Source of the DNA: Rhizobium phaseoli
GTDB lineage: Bacteria; Pseudomonadota; Alphaproteobacteria; Rhizobiales; Rhizobiaceae
Assembly: GCF_010668805.1 (NCBI RefSeq)
Contig: NZ_WUFT01000001.1
Location: forward strand, 124,001 to 188,000
Length of the DNA: 64,000 nt
Reading direction: 5' to 3'
Shown piece after piece: positions 54,021-63,596 of the stretch (positions are counted from its first letter, which is position 1; each line of letters begins with the position of its first letter). The notes under the pieces were generated by a model that saw only the letters and a program-made list of their open reading frames with translations, was not told the origin of the DNA and made no database searches. A program made the translations under genes and the position numbers.

Positions 54021-54518
54021 TCAGGCCGCTTTCGCCTTCTGGTTCGCCGCCGTGGTGGCGAGCTGCGACAGGGTCTTGTCGGTCGCCGTTTCCTCCTGCA
54101 GCGTCTGGTCGAGCAGGCGGACGGCATCCTTGAGGCCGAGCGTCGCCGCCCAGGTCTTCAGCGTGCCGTAACGGGCGATTTCATAATGCTCGACAGCCTG
54201 GGCAGCAGAGATCAGACCGGCATCGAGGGCGGATGTGCCCTTGAATTCCTCCATGATTTCCTCGCCCTCGGCGATAATGCCCTGGATCGCCTCGCAGGTC
54301 TTGCCCTGAGCGCGTTTGCCCATCAGTTCGAAAACCTGCTGCAGGCGCTCGACCTGGCCTTCGGTTTCCTCGCGATGCTTTTCGAAGCCCGCCTTCAGTT
54401 CGGGTGACTGGGCGGCGCGCGCCATCTTCGGCAGGGCGCGCAAGATCTGCCGTTCGGCAAAATAAATGTCCTTCAGCGTATCGTAGAACAGATCTTCCAA
54501 CGTCTTTTCCTTGGCCAT
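54021..54518 (-). CDS. YciE/YciF-type ferritin-like protein (DUF892)
   Basis: A 165-residue four-helix protein: LEDLFYDTLKDIYFAERQIL, FEKHREETEGQVERLQQVFE, and AAQAVEHYEIARYGTLKTWA carry the di-metal ligands of the family. It is linked with stress and osmotic responses in enterobacteria. The start has GAGGATCGAGAAA before it. Confidence 0.9.
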   Translation of the reverse strand: MAKEKTLEDLFYDTLKDIYFAERQILRALPKMARAAQSPELKAGFEKHREETEGQVERLQQVFELMGKRAQGKTCEAIQGIIAEGEEIMEEFKGTSALDAGLISAAQAVEHYEIARYGTLKTWAATLGLKDAVRLLDQTLQEETATDKTLSQLATTAANQKAKAA

Positions 54519-54667
54519 TTTCTCGATCCTCGTTGTGGGAAAGGCCGCGAATGCGGCTACACATTAAGAAGCGAGGATTGCGCAAATTGTTCCCGATCGA
54601 TTTCGGGTGGACTGGAAATCTGCTCCGAGCGATCATTCTGCTGTCGATGTGGGAGGAAGATAAAGTC

Positions 54668-55285
54668 ATGCGCAAGCCGGGTTCGATGAAGGGTCTGGAG
54701 GATCTTGGCCGCGTGCGGCTGTCGCAGAACTTCTTCCTCCGCGATTTCCTGCACTCCGAAATTGCCGATTTCTATCGCATTCCCAATATCCCCGAGGATC
54801 CCGATCTGGCGATCGAAGCGGGCAGGAGGCTTTGCGAGGAATTGCTGGAGCCGCTGGAAGCAACCTTCGGGCGCCTGCATATCCGCTCCGGCTATCGCTC
54901 GCCCGCGGTCAACCGGTTCGGCAACGAGAATGATCTGAACTGCTCGACCAATGCCGCCACCGCAGCACATCACATCTGGGATATGCGGGACTTCGACGGC
55001 TGCATGGGTGCCGCGGTCTGCATTGTCGTGCCGTGGATGGTCGATCACTACAGCGATGAAAGCGACTGGCAACGGCTCGCCTGGTGGATCCACGACCACC
55101 TGCCTTATGCCTCACTCTGCTTCTTCCCCAAACTCTGGGCCTTCAACATCCAGTGGCACGAACGGCCGAAACGGGTGATCCAGAGTTACATCAGCCCGCG
55201 CGGCATTCTCACCAAGCCGGGCATGGCGAACTGGGAGGGCGATCACGCCGCTTTCTACCAAGGTTTGCCCAGACTCAAAAGCTGA
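54668..55285 (+). CDS. Putative peptidase M15-like protein (hypothetical)
   Basis: A 205-residue protein with LSQNFFLRDFLHSEIADFYR and LHIRSGYRSPAVNRFGNEND, which resembles the SGYRSP motif of M15/VanX-type carboxypeptidases that trim peptidoglycan; AAHHIWDMRDF may give the metal His and Asp. No signal peptide is visible, so a cytoplasmic or phage-derived role is possible. GGGAGGAAG fits ATG 54668; an ATG at 54647 is an alternative. Its end overlaps the convergent GNAT gene by 11 bases. Confidence 0.65.
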   Translation: MRKPGSMKGLEDLGRVRLSQNFFLRDFLHSEIADFYRIPNIPEDPDLAIEAGRRLCEELLEPLEATFGRLHIRSGYRSPAVNRFGNENDLNCSTNAATAAHHIWDMRDFDGCMGAAVCIVVPWMVDHYSDESDWQRLAWWIHDHLPYASLCFFPKLWAFNIQWHERPKRVIQSYISPRGILTKPGMANWEGDHAAFYQGLPRLKS

Positions 55286-55718
55286 TGCGGTAGCGGATGT
55301 GGCCGTCGCTCTCGACATAGCTGTCGTAGAGCGTCCGGGCCGTCTTGTTCTGCTCGCTCGTATGCCAATAGAGCCGCGACCAGCCCTTGGCCTTGCAGAT
55401 GGCGACGAGATCATCCATCAGCGCCCGCCCAACGCCTTTGCCGCGTGCATCGGCATCGACGAACAGGTCTTCGAGATAGCAGTCCCTGCCGCGGATCCAG
55501 GTGCCCTCGTGGGTGAGATAGAGCGCAAAGCCCATAATCCTGCCATCGACCTCGGCCACCCGCATGGCGATCACTGAGGCCGGATCGAAAATCCGGCGCC
55601 AAGTGGAATCGGTGATATCGGCATCGACCGTGACTTCGTAAAAGGCGAGGTAATCAGCCCAAAGTTCGCGCCAGCGGCTTTCGTCCTCGGCGCGGACATC
55701 GCGTGTTGTCACGGTCAT
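55275..55718 (-). CDS. GNAT family N-acetyltransferase
   Basis: A 147-residue GNAT protein with motif A in YLEDLFVDADARGKGVGRAL and the C-terminal YWHTSEQNKTARTLYDSY. The latter resembles diamine N-acetyltransferase-like members. It overlaps the convergent M15-like gene by 11 bases and lies 12 bases downstream of an aldo/keto reductase gene, probably in one transcript with it. Confidence 0.88.
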   Translation of the reverse strand: MTVTTRDVRAEDESRWRELWADYLAFYEVTVDADITDSTWRRIFDPASVIAMRVAEVDGRIMGFALYLTHEGTWIRGRDCYLEDLFVDADARGKGVGRALMDDLVAICKAKGWSRLYWHTSEQNKTARTLYDSYVESDGHIRYRISF

Positions 55719-55730
55719 GGGCCCTCTCTT

Positions 55731-56678
55731 TCAGTTCCCGGCTTGATCGAGCAGGGCCATAGCGTCATCGGAAAGCGCCAGTGTCGCCGATTTCGCCAGG
55801 CTTTCAAGCTGCGAAAGGCTGGTAGCACTGGCGATCGGCGCCGTCACGCCCTTCTTGCGCAGCAGCCAGGCGAGCGAAATTTCCGCGGGCTTGGCGCCGG
55901 TCTCGGCAGAAACCGTGTCGAGCGCGGCAAGAATGCGCAGGCCCTTGTCGTCCAGATATGTCGAAACCCGGCCTTCGCGGGCGCGGCCCTGCGTATCGGC
56001 CTTGCTACGGTACTTGCCGGTGAGGAAGCCGGCAGCCAGGCTGAAATAGGTGATGACGCCGATATCCTCTTTGACGCAGAGCTCGGCGAGCGGCCCCTCG
56101 AAGCTTGTGCGCTCATAAAGATTATATTCCGGCTGCACCACGTCGTAACGCGGCAGACCGGCTTTTTCGGCAGCGTCGAAGGAGGCCCGCAGCAGCGTCG
56201 CATCATAGTTCGAGCAGCCGATCGCGCGGATCTTGCCCTGCTGTTTCAGCTTGGCATAGGCGCCGAGCGTTTCCTCGTGCGGCGTATCGGCATCCGGCCA
56301 ATGCGAGAGATAGAGGTCGATATAGTCAGTCTGCAGCCGGCTGAGCGAATCCTCGACGGCCTTCAGGATATAGCTCTCCTTCAGTGTCTTTCCCTGTCCC
56401 ATGTCCGAGCCGACCTTGGTGACGATGACTGCCCGGTCGCGGGAAACCTTGGCCTGCTTCAGCCACCGCCCGATGATCTCCTCGGAATCGCCACCCTTGT
56501 TGCCCGGCACCCATGCGGAATAGACATCCGCCGTATCGATCGTGTTGAGGCCCGCGTCGAAGAAGGCGTCGAGGATGGCAAAGGATGTTTTCTCGTCGGC
56601 CGTCCAGCCGAAGACATTGCCGCCGATGACGATCGGCGCGACCGAAAGACCTGTTTTTCCAAGCCGCCGCATTTCCAT
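55731..56678 (-). CDS. Aldo/keto reductase
   Basis: A 315-residue reductase with MRRLGKTGLSVAPIVIGGNV, LNTIDTADVYSAWVPG (Asp and Tyr), AVIVTKVGSDMGQGKTLKE (Lys) and DYIDLYLSHWPDADTP (His). TTGGAGAG supports the ATG at 56678. Distinct in sequence from the reductase at 51963. A palindromic repeat element lies upstream. Confidence 0.9.
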   Translation of the reverse strand: MEMRRLGKTGLSVAPIVIGGNVFGWTADEKTSFAILDAFFDAGLNTIDTADVYSAWVPGNKGGDSEEIIGRWLKQAKVSRDRAVIVTKVGSDMGQGKTLKESYILKAVEDSLSRLQTDYIDLYLSHWPDADTPHEETLGAYAKLKQQGKIRAIGCSNYDATLLRASFDAAEKAGLPRYDVVQPEYNLYERTSFEGPLAELCVKEDIGVITYFSLAAGFLTGKYRSKADTQGRAREGRVSTYLDDKGLRILAALDTVSAETGAKPAEISLAWLLRKKGVTAPIASATSLSQLESLAKSATLALSDDAMALLDQAGN

Positions 56679-56734
56679 GACGCTCTCCAAAATCCTGTAT
56701 TGATTGAAATCGTGGTACGGCAGAACGCCGTCCC

Positions 56735-56784
56735 GGAGCATGATGCCGAAAAGTGTAAGCGGTTTTCGGGTGGCATCATGCTCC
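56735..56784. repeat. REP-like palindromic element
   Basis: GGAGCATGATGCC (56735-56747) and GGCATCATGCTCC (56772-56784) are perfect 13-bp arms; CGAAAA and TTTTCG pair inside. This is a common rhizobial repeat type, different from the TAGAG family. It sits between two divergent oxidoreductase genes. Confidence 0.8.
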
Positions 56785-56914
56785 AGCTTTCTGACACAAC
56801 CTAGCGCGATCCAGGCATGAGGGAAGGCAAACTTCCGTGATTTCAGCCCCCGCCATTGCGCCGCAGCTAAGGCCTGAATATGGTTCGCGGAAATCTGTTG
56901 GGGAGGTTTGGATC

Positions 56915-57901
56915 ATGCTGCGCTTCGGTATCATTTCAACGGCAAAGATCGGCCGTGACAATGTTGTTCCGGCAATCCAGGACGCGGAAAATTGCGTCGT
57001 CACGGCGATTGCCAGCCGTGATCTCACGCGCGCAAGGGAGATGGCCGACCGCTTCTCCGTGCCGCATGCCTTCGGCTCCTACGAGGAGATGCTGGCCTCC
57101 GACCTCATCGACGCCGTCTATATCCCGCTGCCGACCTCGCAGCATATCGAATGGTCGATCAAATCAGCCGATGCCGGCAAGCACGTGCTCTGCGAAAAAC
57201 CGCTTGCCTTGAAGGCCGGAGATATCGACGATGTGATCGCCGCTCGCGACCGCAACCGCGTGGTGGTCACCGAAGCCTATATGATCACCTATTCCCCGGT
57301 CTGGCAGAAGGTGCGCGCGCTGATCGACGAGGGCGCGATCGGTAAGCTCCGGCATGTGCAGGGCGCCTTCACCTATTTCAACCGCGATCCCGCCAATATG
57401 CGCAACGTTCCCGAACTCGGCGGCGGCGGTCTTCCCGATATCGGTGTCTATCCGGTGATGGGCACGCGTTTTTCCACCGGCAAGGAGCCGCTCTCGATCC
57501 AGGCGATCACCGAGCGGGATCCGGATTTCGGCACCGATATCTATTCGAGCGTCAAGGCCGATTTCGGCGATTTCGAGCTGAGCTTCTATATCTCGACGCA
57601 GATGGCCAACCGCCAGGTCATGATCTTCCACGGCACCGAAGGTTACATCGAGGTCAAGTCGCCGTTCAACGCCAATCGCTTCGGGCCCGAGGAGATCGAG
57701 CTTGCCGATCGCAGCCATAATGAATCGCGCATCTTCCGCTTCCAGGACAGCCGCCAGTACAAGCGGCAGGTCGAAGCCTTCGCCCGGGCGGTGAAAGGCG
57801 GCAAGGAAGAGATCGTCACGCTGGAAAATTCGAAACTGAACCAGAAGGTGATCGACGCGATCTACCGTGCCAGCGAGAAGGACGGCTGGGAAACCGTCTG
57901 A
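56915..57901 (+). CDS. Gfo/Idh/MocA family oxidoreductase
   Basis: A 328-residue NAD(P)-dependent dehydrogenase: [20 protein letters not shown] (Rossmann), [20 protein letters not shown] (the EKP motif with catalytic Lys) and a C-terminal beta-sheet domain containing [12 protein letters not shown]. Members oxidise sugars or inositols. GGGGAGG precedes the ATG. Its stop abuts the convergent GtrA-like gene with no spacing. Confidence 0.9.
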   Translation: MLRFGIISTAKIGRDNVVPAIQDAENCVVTAIASRDLTRAREMADRFSVPHAFGSYEEMLASDLIDAVYIPLPTSQHIEWSIKSADAGKHVLCEKPLALKAGDIDDVIAARDRNRVVVTEAYMITYSPVWQKVRALIDEGAIGKLRHVQGAFTYFNRDPANMRNVPELGGGGLPDIGVYPVMGTRFSTGKEPLSIQAITERDPDFGTDIYSSVKADFGDFELSFYISTQMANRQVMIFHGTEGYIEVKSPFNANRFGPEEIELADRSHNESRIFRFQDSRQYKRQVEAFARAVKGGKEEIVTLENSKLNQKVIDAIYRASEKDGWETV

Positions 57902-58279
57902 CTATTCCGTCCGGAAGACGAAGCGCGAATAGCCGAAGAAGCTGAAGACCATCGAGGCCATGCTGGCGATCACCATGGCCGCCAGCGGCTGAAGTGCCGG
58001 CAGCGAAAGCAGAAGTGCGGAATAAAGCCCGTAATTGACGAGTGCTGCCGTTACCCCGACCGAGCCATAGCGGAAGCCTTCGACGGCCAGCGACCGGCTG
58101 GACCGCTCGAAGGTGAAGCGACGGTTGAAAACCCAGGTCACCGCCATTGCGGCCGCGATCGCCACGATCCGCGCCAGAAACGGCCCGAGCGGCGTTAGAT
58201 GCAGCAGCGCCGCCAGCACGCCGGCATCGACCAGGAAGCCGATACCGCCGGCGATGGCGAAACGGATGAGCTTTCTCAC
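57902..58279 (-). CDS. GtrA-like four-TM protein
   Basis: A 125-residue protein with four membrane segments (FAIAGGIGFLVDAGVLAALL; IVAIAAAMAVTWVFNRRFTF; third and fourth near the end). GtrA proteins are thought to flip polyprenyl-linked sugars. The start overlaps the GT2 gene by 4 bases, so the pair forms a sugar-lipid synthesis and flipping unit. An equivalent rhizobial pair is rgtE-rgtF, for dodecaprenyl-phosphate galacturonate; this could be it, but I cannot prove it. Confidence 0.83.
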   Translation of the reverse strand: MRKLIRFAIAGGIGFLVDAGVLAALLHLTPLGPFLARIVAIAAAMAVTWVFNRRFTFERSSRSLAVEGFRYGSVGVTAALVNYGLYSALLLSLPALQPLAAMVIASMASMVFSFFGYSRFVFRTE

Positions 58280-59283
58280 GCCGCATCCGCCTTTCCGGGA
58301 CGCGCGCGCGATGCGGGCGCTGCTTCGCTGAGCGGAGCCTTGGCCATGCTCGGCGTCTCCAGGCTCATATAGTGGATACGAAGCTGTTCGGCGCGGGCGC
58401 GGGCAACCGAATCCAGAATGACGCCGGCGGTAAACAGCATGAAGGAGATCATCATCAGCGCCGTCGACAGCACCCAGGTCGGCATTCGGCTGACGAGACC
58501 CGTCTGGAAATATTCCGCCAGCACCGGCGCCATGAAGCCGAGGCTCGTCAGCATGAACATGGCGCTGATCGTGCTGAAGAAGGCGAAGGGCCGGGTTTCC
58601 TTCATCAGCATGGCGAACATCCAGAGGATCTTGGCGCCGTCGCGGAATGTCGAAAGCTTCGAGTGCGAGCCTTCCGGCCGGCGGCCATAGTCGAGTTCCA
58701 GTTCGCTGACCGGAAGCTTCAGCCGCGAGGCGTGCACGGACATCTCGGTTTCGATTTCGAAGCCGCCCGATACCGCTGGGAAGCTCTTGACGAAGCGGCG
58801 CGAGAAAGCGCGGTAGCCGGAAAAGATATCGGTGAAGTCGGGGCCGAAGATCGTCCGGTAGAGCAGATTGAAAAGCCGGTTGCCGAGCGCATGGCCTTGA
58901 CGGCCGGCATCGGCATGAACGCCGCGCCGGGTTCCCACCACCATGTCGGCGCGCTCGGTCAGCAGTGTGCGCACCAGCTCTTCGGCATCACCAGGCGCAT
59001 AAGTGCCGTCACCATCGGCGATGATGTAGATGTCTGCGTCGATGTCGGCGAACATCCGGCGGACGACGTGGCCCTTGCCTTGGCGTCGCTCACGCACGAC
59101 ATGCGCGCCGGCAAGCATTGCCTGCAGCGCGGTGCCGTCGGTGGAATTATTGTCGTAGACGTGGATCGCCGCATCCGGCAGCGTCGCGCGGAAACCCCGC
59201 ACGACTGCGCCGATCGTTGCGGCTTCATTATAGCAGGGAAGCAAGACGGCAATCTTGGGATTATCGGTACGCGATCGGGCCAT
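58276..59283 (-). CDS. Polyprenyl-phosphate glycosyltransferase (GT2, DPM1/RgtE-like)
   Basis: A 335-residue GT2: KIAVLLPCYNEAATIGAVVR, YDNNSTDGT, and YIIADGDGTYAPGD (metal-binding DxD), then two membrane segments (FFSTISAMFMLTSLGFMAPV; STALMMISFMLFTAGVI). It would charge a polyprenyl phosphate with a sugar for use outside the membrane. Length and two C-terminal TMs fit RgtE, the Dod-P-galacturonate synthase for LPS core and lipid A. It is coupled to the GtrA-like gene. Confidence 0.85.
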   Translation of the reverse strand: MARSRTDNPKIAVLLPCYNEAATIGAVVRGFRATLPDAAIHVYDNNSTDGTALQAMLAGAHVVRERRQGKGHVVRRMFADIDADIYIIADGDGTYAPGDAEELVRTLLTERADMVVGTRRGVHADAGRQGHALGNRLFNLLYRTIFGPDFTDIFSGYRAFSRRFVKSFPAVSGGFEIETEMSVHASRLKLPVSELELDYGRRPEGSHSKLSTFRDGAKILWMFAMLMKETRPFAFFSTISAMFMLTSLGFMAPVLAEYFQTGLVSRMPTWVLSTALMMISFMLFTAGVILDSVARARAEQLRIHYMSLETPSMAKAPLSEAAPASRARPGKADAA

Positions 59284-59443
59284 GACTCTACTCGTTACAC
59301 TGAAAGCCGCACGCAGCCTAAATCACCCGCCGTTAATAAGACCCTATGACGCAGGCAAAATCGGCACCGGCCGCAAGCGGCTTTACACTTTCTTGATCGG
59401 CGGTCGCTAAGCTTCGGCCATCTGAAACAAAGCGCTAACCACG

Positions 59444-61288
59444 ATGAACGCTGTGCAGCCGATCGCCAATGCCTCCTCCGTAACCACTGCTGCAAGGGGA
59501 GGGCTGGGCAGGCTGTTGATGCGCCTCTGGCCAACCGTCATTATCTATAGCGTCATCCTCGCCGCTACCCTCCTTGTCACCAAGCTGTCCACCGCGACCG
59601 ATTACGTCGGTCCCGACAATGACGACGGAATGCGCCTCATCGAGGTTCGCGATCTTCTCGCCGGGCAGAGCTGGTTCGATCTGACGCAATACCGCCTCGG
59701 CCTTGAAGGCGGCACGCTGATGCACTGGTCGAGGCTGATCGATCTGCCGATCGCTTCGCTGATCTGGTTCTTCGGCCTGTTTGCACCCCACGAGACGGCC
59801 GAGGCGCTGGCGCTTGCCGTCTGGCCGGTATCGCTCGTCCTTCCCGCCATGCTCGCCATGGCCGTTGCCGGGCGGCGTATCGGCGGTGTTGCCGGCATGC
59901 ACCTCAGTCTCGTCATGACCGGGCTTGCGATCTACACCGGCAGCCGGTTCGCGCCGGGAGCCATCGATCATCACAATGCGCAGCTGGGGCTGGTCGCGAC
60001 GATGGTGGCGATGCTTCTGGATCCGCAGCGCCGCGGCTGGAGCTATGCGATCGCCGGCATCGCCGCAGCGGTCGCCATCGCCATCGGCGCCGAGACGACG
60101 CCTTTCGTCGCCGCCGTCTGCCTGACCGTCGCTTTGCTCTGGGCATGGGAGGGGCAGAATTTCGCTGTTGCCGCAGGGGCCTTCGGCCTGGCGCTGGCGA
60201 TTGCCATCAGCATCCTCTTTGCCGCAACGGTGCCCCCCCGGCTCTATTCGGTGGTTACCTGCGACAATCTCTCGCTCGGTTATTATAGCCTTTCGGCAAT
60301 CGGCGGCGGGCTGCTGTTGTTTTCGGCGGTCTTTGCAAGCCGCCTGCGTCGACCCCTGCGCTTCGCCACGCTTGGTCTCGTCGGGGCCGGCGTTCTTGGT
60401 TCGGCAATGGTGATTGCGCCGCAATGCCTGAGCGACCCGCTGGCCAGTCTCGATCCGATGCTGGTCGAGCTCTGGCTGAGGAACGTGTCGGAAGCGCAGT
60501 CAGCCTTGGTGCTCGCGCGTACCGATCCCTTTTCGATCGGTGCCTTCTATGCGGCCGGGCTGTTCGGCATCGCCGTCTGCATTTTCCGCATCGTTCGGCG
60601 CGACCGTATGCAGATCCATCTGGTGCTGCTCTTCCTGCTCGCCACCAGCTGGGCGATCGCGCTGGTCCAGGTGCGCGGCGCGACTTTCTCGAACCTGCTC
60701 TCCATTCTACCGCTTGCGCTGCTGATCATCGATATCAGGCGGATCTCCAACAGCGACAGCGACAATGTTGCCGCCGCCTTCGTCTATATCGTGACGGTGC
60801 TCGCAAGCGTTCCGGCGGCCTGGGCGGTCGCCGGCGGACTTGTCTCGCTGCAGATGGAAAATGGCGCGCAGAAGGCGGCGGCGGCGGCAAAGGTACTTTC
60901 CTGCACCTCGAAAGAGGCGCTGGCGCCGCTTGCCGGGCTTCCGGATGGGCTGATCTCCGCACCGTCGCAGATGGGTGTCCCGATCCTTCGCTTCACCAAA
61001 AACCGGGTTCTCTCGGCGCCGTATCACCGCAATCAGGGCGGCATGCTGACGGAACTGCATATCGGCCTGGCGGAGCCGAAGGAGGCGGAAGCCTTCCTGA
61101 AGGGGACGGGGGTGGCGGTGCTTGCTTTCTGCCCCAACGACCCGCAGACCCGCGAGCTTTCCAAGCTGAAACCGGATGGCCTTTATGCTGAGCTCGGCAA
61201 GGGCAATATCCCGCCCTATCTGGAGCCGCTTCCGAAGGCAGCGGGGGTGGGCGTTCAGTTCTTTCGCTATCGGCCGGCGGCGAACTGA
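59444..61288 (+). CDS. GT-C family-like membrane glycosyltransferase (hypothetical)
   Basis: A 614-residue protein with about eleven to twelve membrane segments followed by a soluble C-terminal part of about 140 residues. The first periplasmic loop holds DYVGPDNDDGMRLIEVRDLL, an acidic motif like the DD/DE motif of GT-C enzymes such as ArnT and STT3, and the next holds RFAPGAIDHHNAQLG. It probably uses a polyprenyl-linked sugar, perhaps that made by the divergent GT2/GtrA pair 161 bases away. Acceptor unknown. Confidence 0.7.
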   Translation: MNAVQPIANASSVTTAARGGLGRLLMRLWPTVIIYSVILAATLLVTKLSTATDYVGPDNDDGMRLIEVRDLLAGQSWFDLTQYRLGLEGGTLMHWSRLIDLPIASLIWFFGLFAPHETAEALALAVWPVSLVLPAMLAMAVAGRRIGGVAGMHLSLVMTGLAIYTGSRFAPGAIDHHNAQLGLVATMVAMLLDPQRRGWSYAIAGIAAAVAIAIGAETTPFVAAVCLTVALLWAWEGQNFAVAAGAFGLALAIAISILFAATVPPRLYSVVTCDNLSLGYYSLSAIGGGLLLFSAVFASRLRRPLRFATLGLVGAGVLGSAMVIAPQCLSDPLASLDPMLVELWLRNVSEAQSALVLARTDPFSIGAFYAAGLFGIAVCIFRIVRRDRMQIHLVLLFLLATSWAIALVQVRGATFSNLLSILPLALLIIDIRRISNSDSDNVAAAFVYIVTVLASVPAAWAVAGGLVSLQMENGAQKAAAAAKVLSCTSKEALAPLAGLPDGLISAPSQMGVPILRFTKNRVLSAPYHRNQGGMLTELHIGLAEPKEAEAFLKGTGVAVLAFCPNDPQTRELSKLKPDGLYAELGKGNIPPYLEPLPKAAGVGVQFFRYRPAAN

Positions 61289-61312
61289 CGCCGGCATTTT
61301 TCGGTAAAAAAT

Positions 61313-61558
61313 TTAGTGGGAAACGCGCATCGCGCGGCGCAGGCGGGCATTGGCAAAGAGCCCGAGAACGAAGAGCATGAGGCCGCCGTTAAAGCCGAGC
61401 ACGGCATAGACGAACGCCAGGATCGACACTGGTCCGGGCGAGGTTATCGCCGCCACCGCGAACGTTATTCCGATCAGCGCGGCGACCAACGCGATTGCGG
61501 CAGCCGAGCGCGTTTGCCCGGCGCTGACGCCCAATGCTGCTGCTGTGAGAATAATCAT
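61313..61558 (-). CDS. Small membrane protein (81 aa), hypothetical
   Basis: Three hydrophobic stretches (MIILTAAALGVSAG; AAIALVAALIGITFAVAAI; ILAFVYAVLGFNGGLMLFVL) and a basic tail ANARLRRAMRVSH. GGGAAGG supports the ATG at 61558. No family recognised. Confidence 0.6.
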   Translation of the reverse strand: MIILTAAALGVSAGQTRSAAAIALVAALIGITFAVAAITSPGPVSILAFVYAVLGFNGGLMLFVLGLFANARLRRAMRVSH

Positions 61559-61880
61559 TTTCAGCACCTTCCCAGAGATAACGAGGGGAAGCATAGGAGG
61601 CGCCAACTAACAAAGATTTACCGGCGGCCATGGCCGAAAAGCCTTTGTATTGCGGTGGTTAGCAACTCCTTTCGTCTATAACGCGCATTCTAACGATACG
61701 TTCCGCAACCAAAACGGATTTGACCGATTTCGTTGTTAATCCGCCAAGCTGCCACAGCCGCATGGTGAGCATGCGTGGCGTAGCGTGCGCCCGCCGCCAA
61801 CGACGTAGACAGCCCGGAAAACAAATCTCGGCGATGGCCGCGACCTTCCAGTTTGTCACCGATCGACATAGAAAGAAGGG
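61559..61880. other. Divergent promoter region before xseA
   Basis: A 322-base gap between the small membrane protein and xseA. AAGAAGGG serves xseA. I see no RNA motif, terminator or gene. Several long minus-strand frames run through here but are shadows of xseA. Confidence 0.5.
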
Positions 61881-63467
61881 ATGAGCAACGTCTTCGACAG
61901 CGATTCGCCGACCAACCTTGCCGAATATTCGGTTTCGGAGCTTTCCGGCTCGATCAAGCGCACCGTCGAAACGGCCTTTGACCAGGTCCGCGTGCGCGGC
62001 GAGATCTCCGGCTATCGTGGCCCGCACTCCTCGGGCCATGCCTATTTCGCGCTGAAGGACGATCGTGCCCGTATCGACGCCGTCATCTGGAAGGGCACCT
62101 TCTCGCGGCTGAAATTCCGTCCGGAAGAGGGCATGGAGGTCATCGCCACCGGCAAGGTCACCACCTTTCCCGGCTCTTCGAAATATCAGATCGTCATCGA
62201 GACGCTGGAACCGGCCGGCGCCGGCGCGCTGATGGCGCTGATCGAGGAGCGCAAGCGCAAACTTGGCGCCGAGGGACTGTTCGATGCCGCCCGCAAGAAG
62301 CGGCTGCCCTTCATGCCAAGGGTGATTGGTGTCGTCACCTCGCCGACCGGTGCGGTCATCCGCGATATTCTTCACCGCATCTCCGATCGGTTTCCCGTGC
62401 ATGTCCTCGTCTGGCCCGTGAAGGTTCAGGGCGAGGGGTCCGGCGAGGAGGTGGCGAACGCCATTCGCGGCTTCAACGCGCTGGAGCCGGCCGGCGCCAT
62501 TCCGCGCCCGGACGTGCTGATCGTCGCGCGGGGCGGCGGCAGCCTCGAAGATCTCTGGAGCTTCAACGACGAAATCGTCGTGCGCGCTGCGGCCGAAAGC
62601 CGGATCCCGCTGATCTCGGCCGTCGGCCATGAAACCGACTGGACGCTGATCGACTATGCCGCCGATGTCCGTGCCCCGACGCCGACGGGGGCTGCGGAAA
62701 TGGCGGTGCCGGTCAAGGCGGAGCTGGAGGCCCAGGCCGCCGCCCTTGCCGCGCGGCTGCAGGGCTGCATGAACCGGCAGATGGATCAGCGCCGCCAGTC
62801 TGTCCGGGCTCTGATGCGGGCATTGCCGTCGCTCGATCAGCTTCTCGCCTTGCCGCGCCGGCGTTTCGACGAGGCGGCGGCCGGTCTTGGCCGCGGCCTG
62901 GAGCTCAACACCATCAACAAGCGCCGCGGCTTCGAGCGCGTCGCCGCGCATCTGCGCCCCGATCTGCTCTCCGGCCGCATCGCCGAGCGCCGCCAGACGC
63001 TGAATGAGCGGATCGTGCGGGCCGAGCGCATGGTCGAGCGGCTGATCGACCGCTCGAAATCCCGCGTCGGCCGTGCCGAGGCGGTCTTCGCCACACTGCC
63101 CGCCCGCCTGCAGGCGCAGACCGGCCGCGCCCGCGAACATCTCGCCAATCTCGTCAGGCACGCCGATACCGCGACATCCCATCGGCTGATCCGGGCAAAA
63201 GCCGCGCTTGCGGCGCAAGATCGCGTGCTGCAGTCGCTCTCCTACAAGAACGTGCTGAAGCGCGGTTACGCGGTGATCCGCGACGACGAGGACAGGCCGG
63301 TTTCGCAAGCCGCAGGGGTTTCGGCCGGTACGGCGGTCTCGATCGAATTTTCCGACGGTCGCATCGGCGCGGTGACCACCGAAGGCGGCCTGCCGCCGGC
63401 TTCGCTGAGGAAGCGGCCCGCCAAGCCGGAAGCCGGCGATCCGTCGAAGCAGGGAAGTCTTTTTTAG
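61881..63467 (+). CDS. xseA: Exodeoxyribonuclease VII large subunit
   Basis: XseA with XseB degrades single-stranded DNA in both directions. The 528-residue protein has the OB-fold domain (about 14-110, [20 protein letters not shown]), the catalytic domain ([60 protein letters not shown]), a long coiled coil (about 270-430), and a C-terminal beta part ([19 protein letters not shown]). Its stop codon TAG is also the first three bases of a repeat element. Confidence 0.96.
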   Translation: MSNVFDSDSPTNLAEYSVSELSGSIKRTVETAFDQVRVRGEISGYRGPHSSGHAYFALKDDRARIDAVIWKGTFSRLKFRPEEGMEVIATGKVTTFPGSSKYQIVIETLEPAGAGALMALIEERKRKLGAEGLFDAARKKRLPFMPRVIGVVTSPTGAVIRDILHRISDRFPVHVLVWPVKVQGEGSGEEVANAIRGFNALEPAGAIPRPDVLIVARGGGSLEDLWSFNDEIVVRAAAESRIPLISAVGHETDWTLIDYAADVRAPTPTGAAEMAVPVKAELEAQAAALAARLQGCMNRQMDQRRQSVRALMRALPSLDQLLALPRRRFDEAAAGLGRGLELNTINKRRGFERVAAHLRPDLLSGRIAERRQTLNERIVRAERMVERLIDRSKSRVGRAEAVFATLPARLQAQTGRAREHLANLVRHADTATSHRLIRAKAALAAQDRVLQSLSYKNVLKRGYAVIRDDEDRPVSQAAGVSAGTAVSIEFSDGRIGAVTTEGGLPPASLRKRPAKPEAGDPSKQGSLF

Positions 63468-63545
63468 AGTATTTCCGGTTTTCTTCGAATCACGAAAATG
63501 CTCTATCTCTTCGCTTTTGCGCAATTCCGAACGCAAAAGCGTGCA
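63465..63545. repeat. REP/RIME-like palindromic repeat, copy 2
   Basis: Bases 63465-63505 are an imperfect hairpin matching the reverse complement of 1108-1148 at 40 of 41 positions. The flanking part (CGCTTTTGCGCAATTCCGAACGCAAAAGCG) is itself an inverted repeat. The element starts with the TAG stop codon of xseA and may serve as its terminator. Confidence 0.75.
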
Positions 63546-63552
63546 GTCTAAT

Positions 63553-63577
63553 CCTGCCACTATCTGGCAGTGGCAGG
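63553..63577. promoter_or_regulatory. Inverted repeat operator before the YafY-type regulator
   Basis: CCTGCCAC (63553-63560) and GTGGCAGG (63570-63577) are perfect 8-bp arms around TATCTGGCA, 20 bases before the regulator start. It is probably the operator for autoregulation; helix-turn-helix regulators of this group often bind such sites. Confidence 0.6.
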
Positions 63578-63596
63578 AATGTATAGATTTGCCTGC

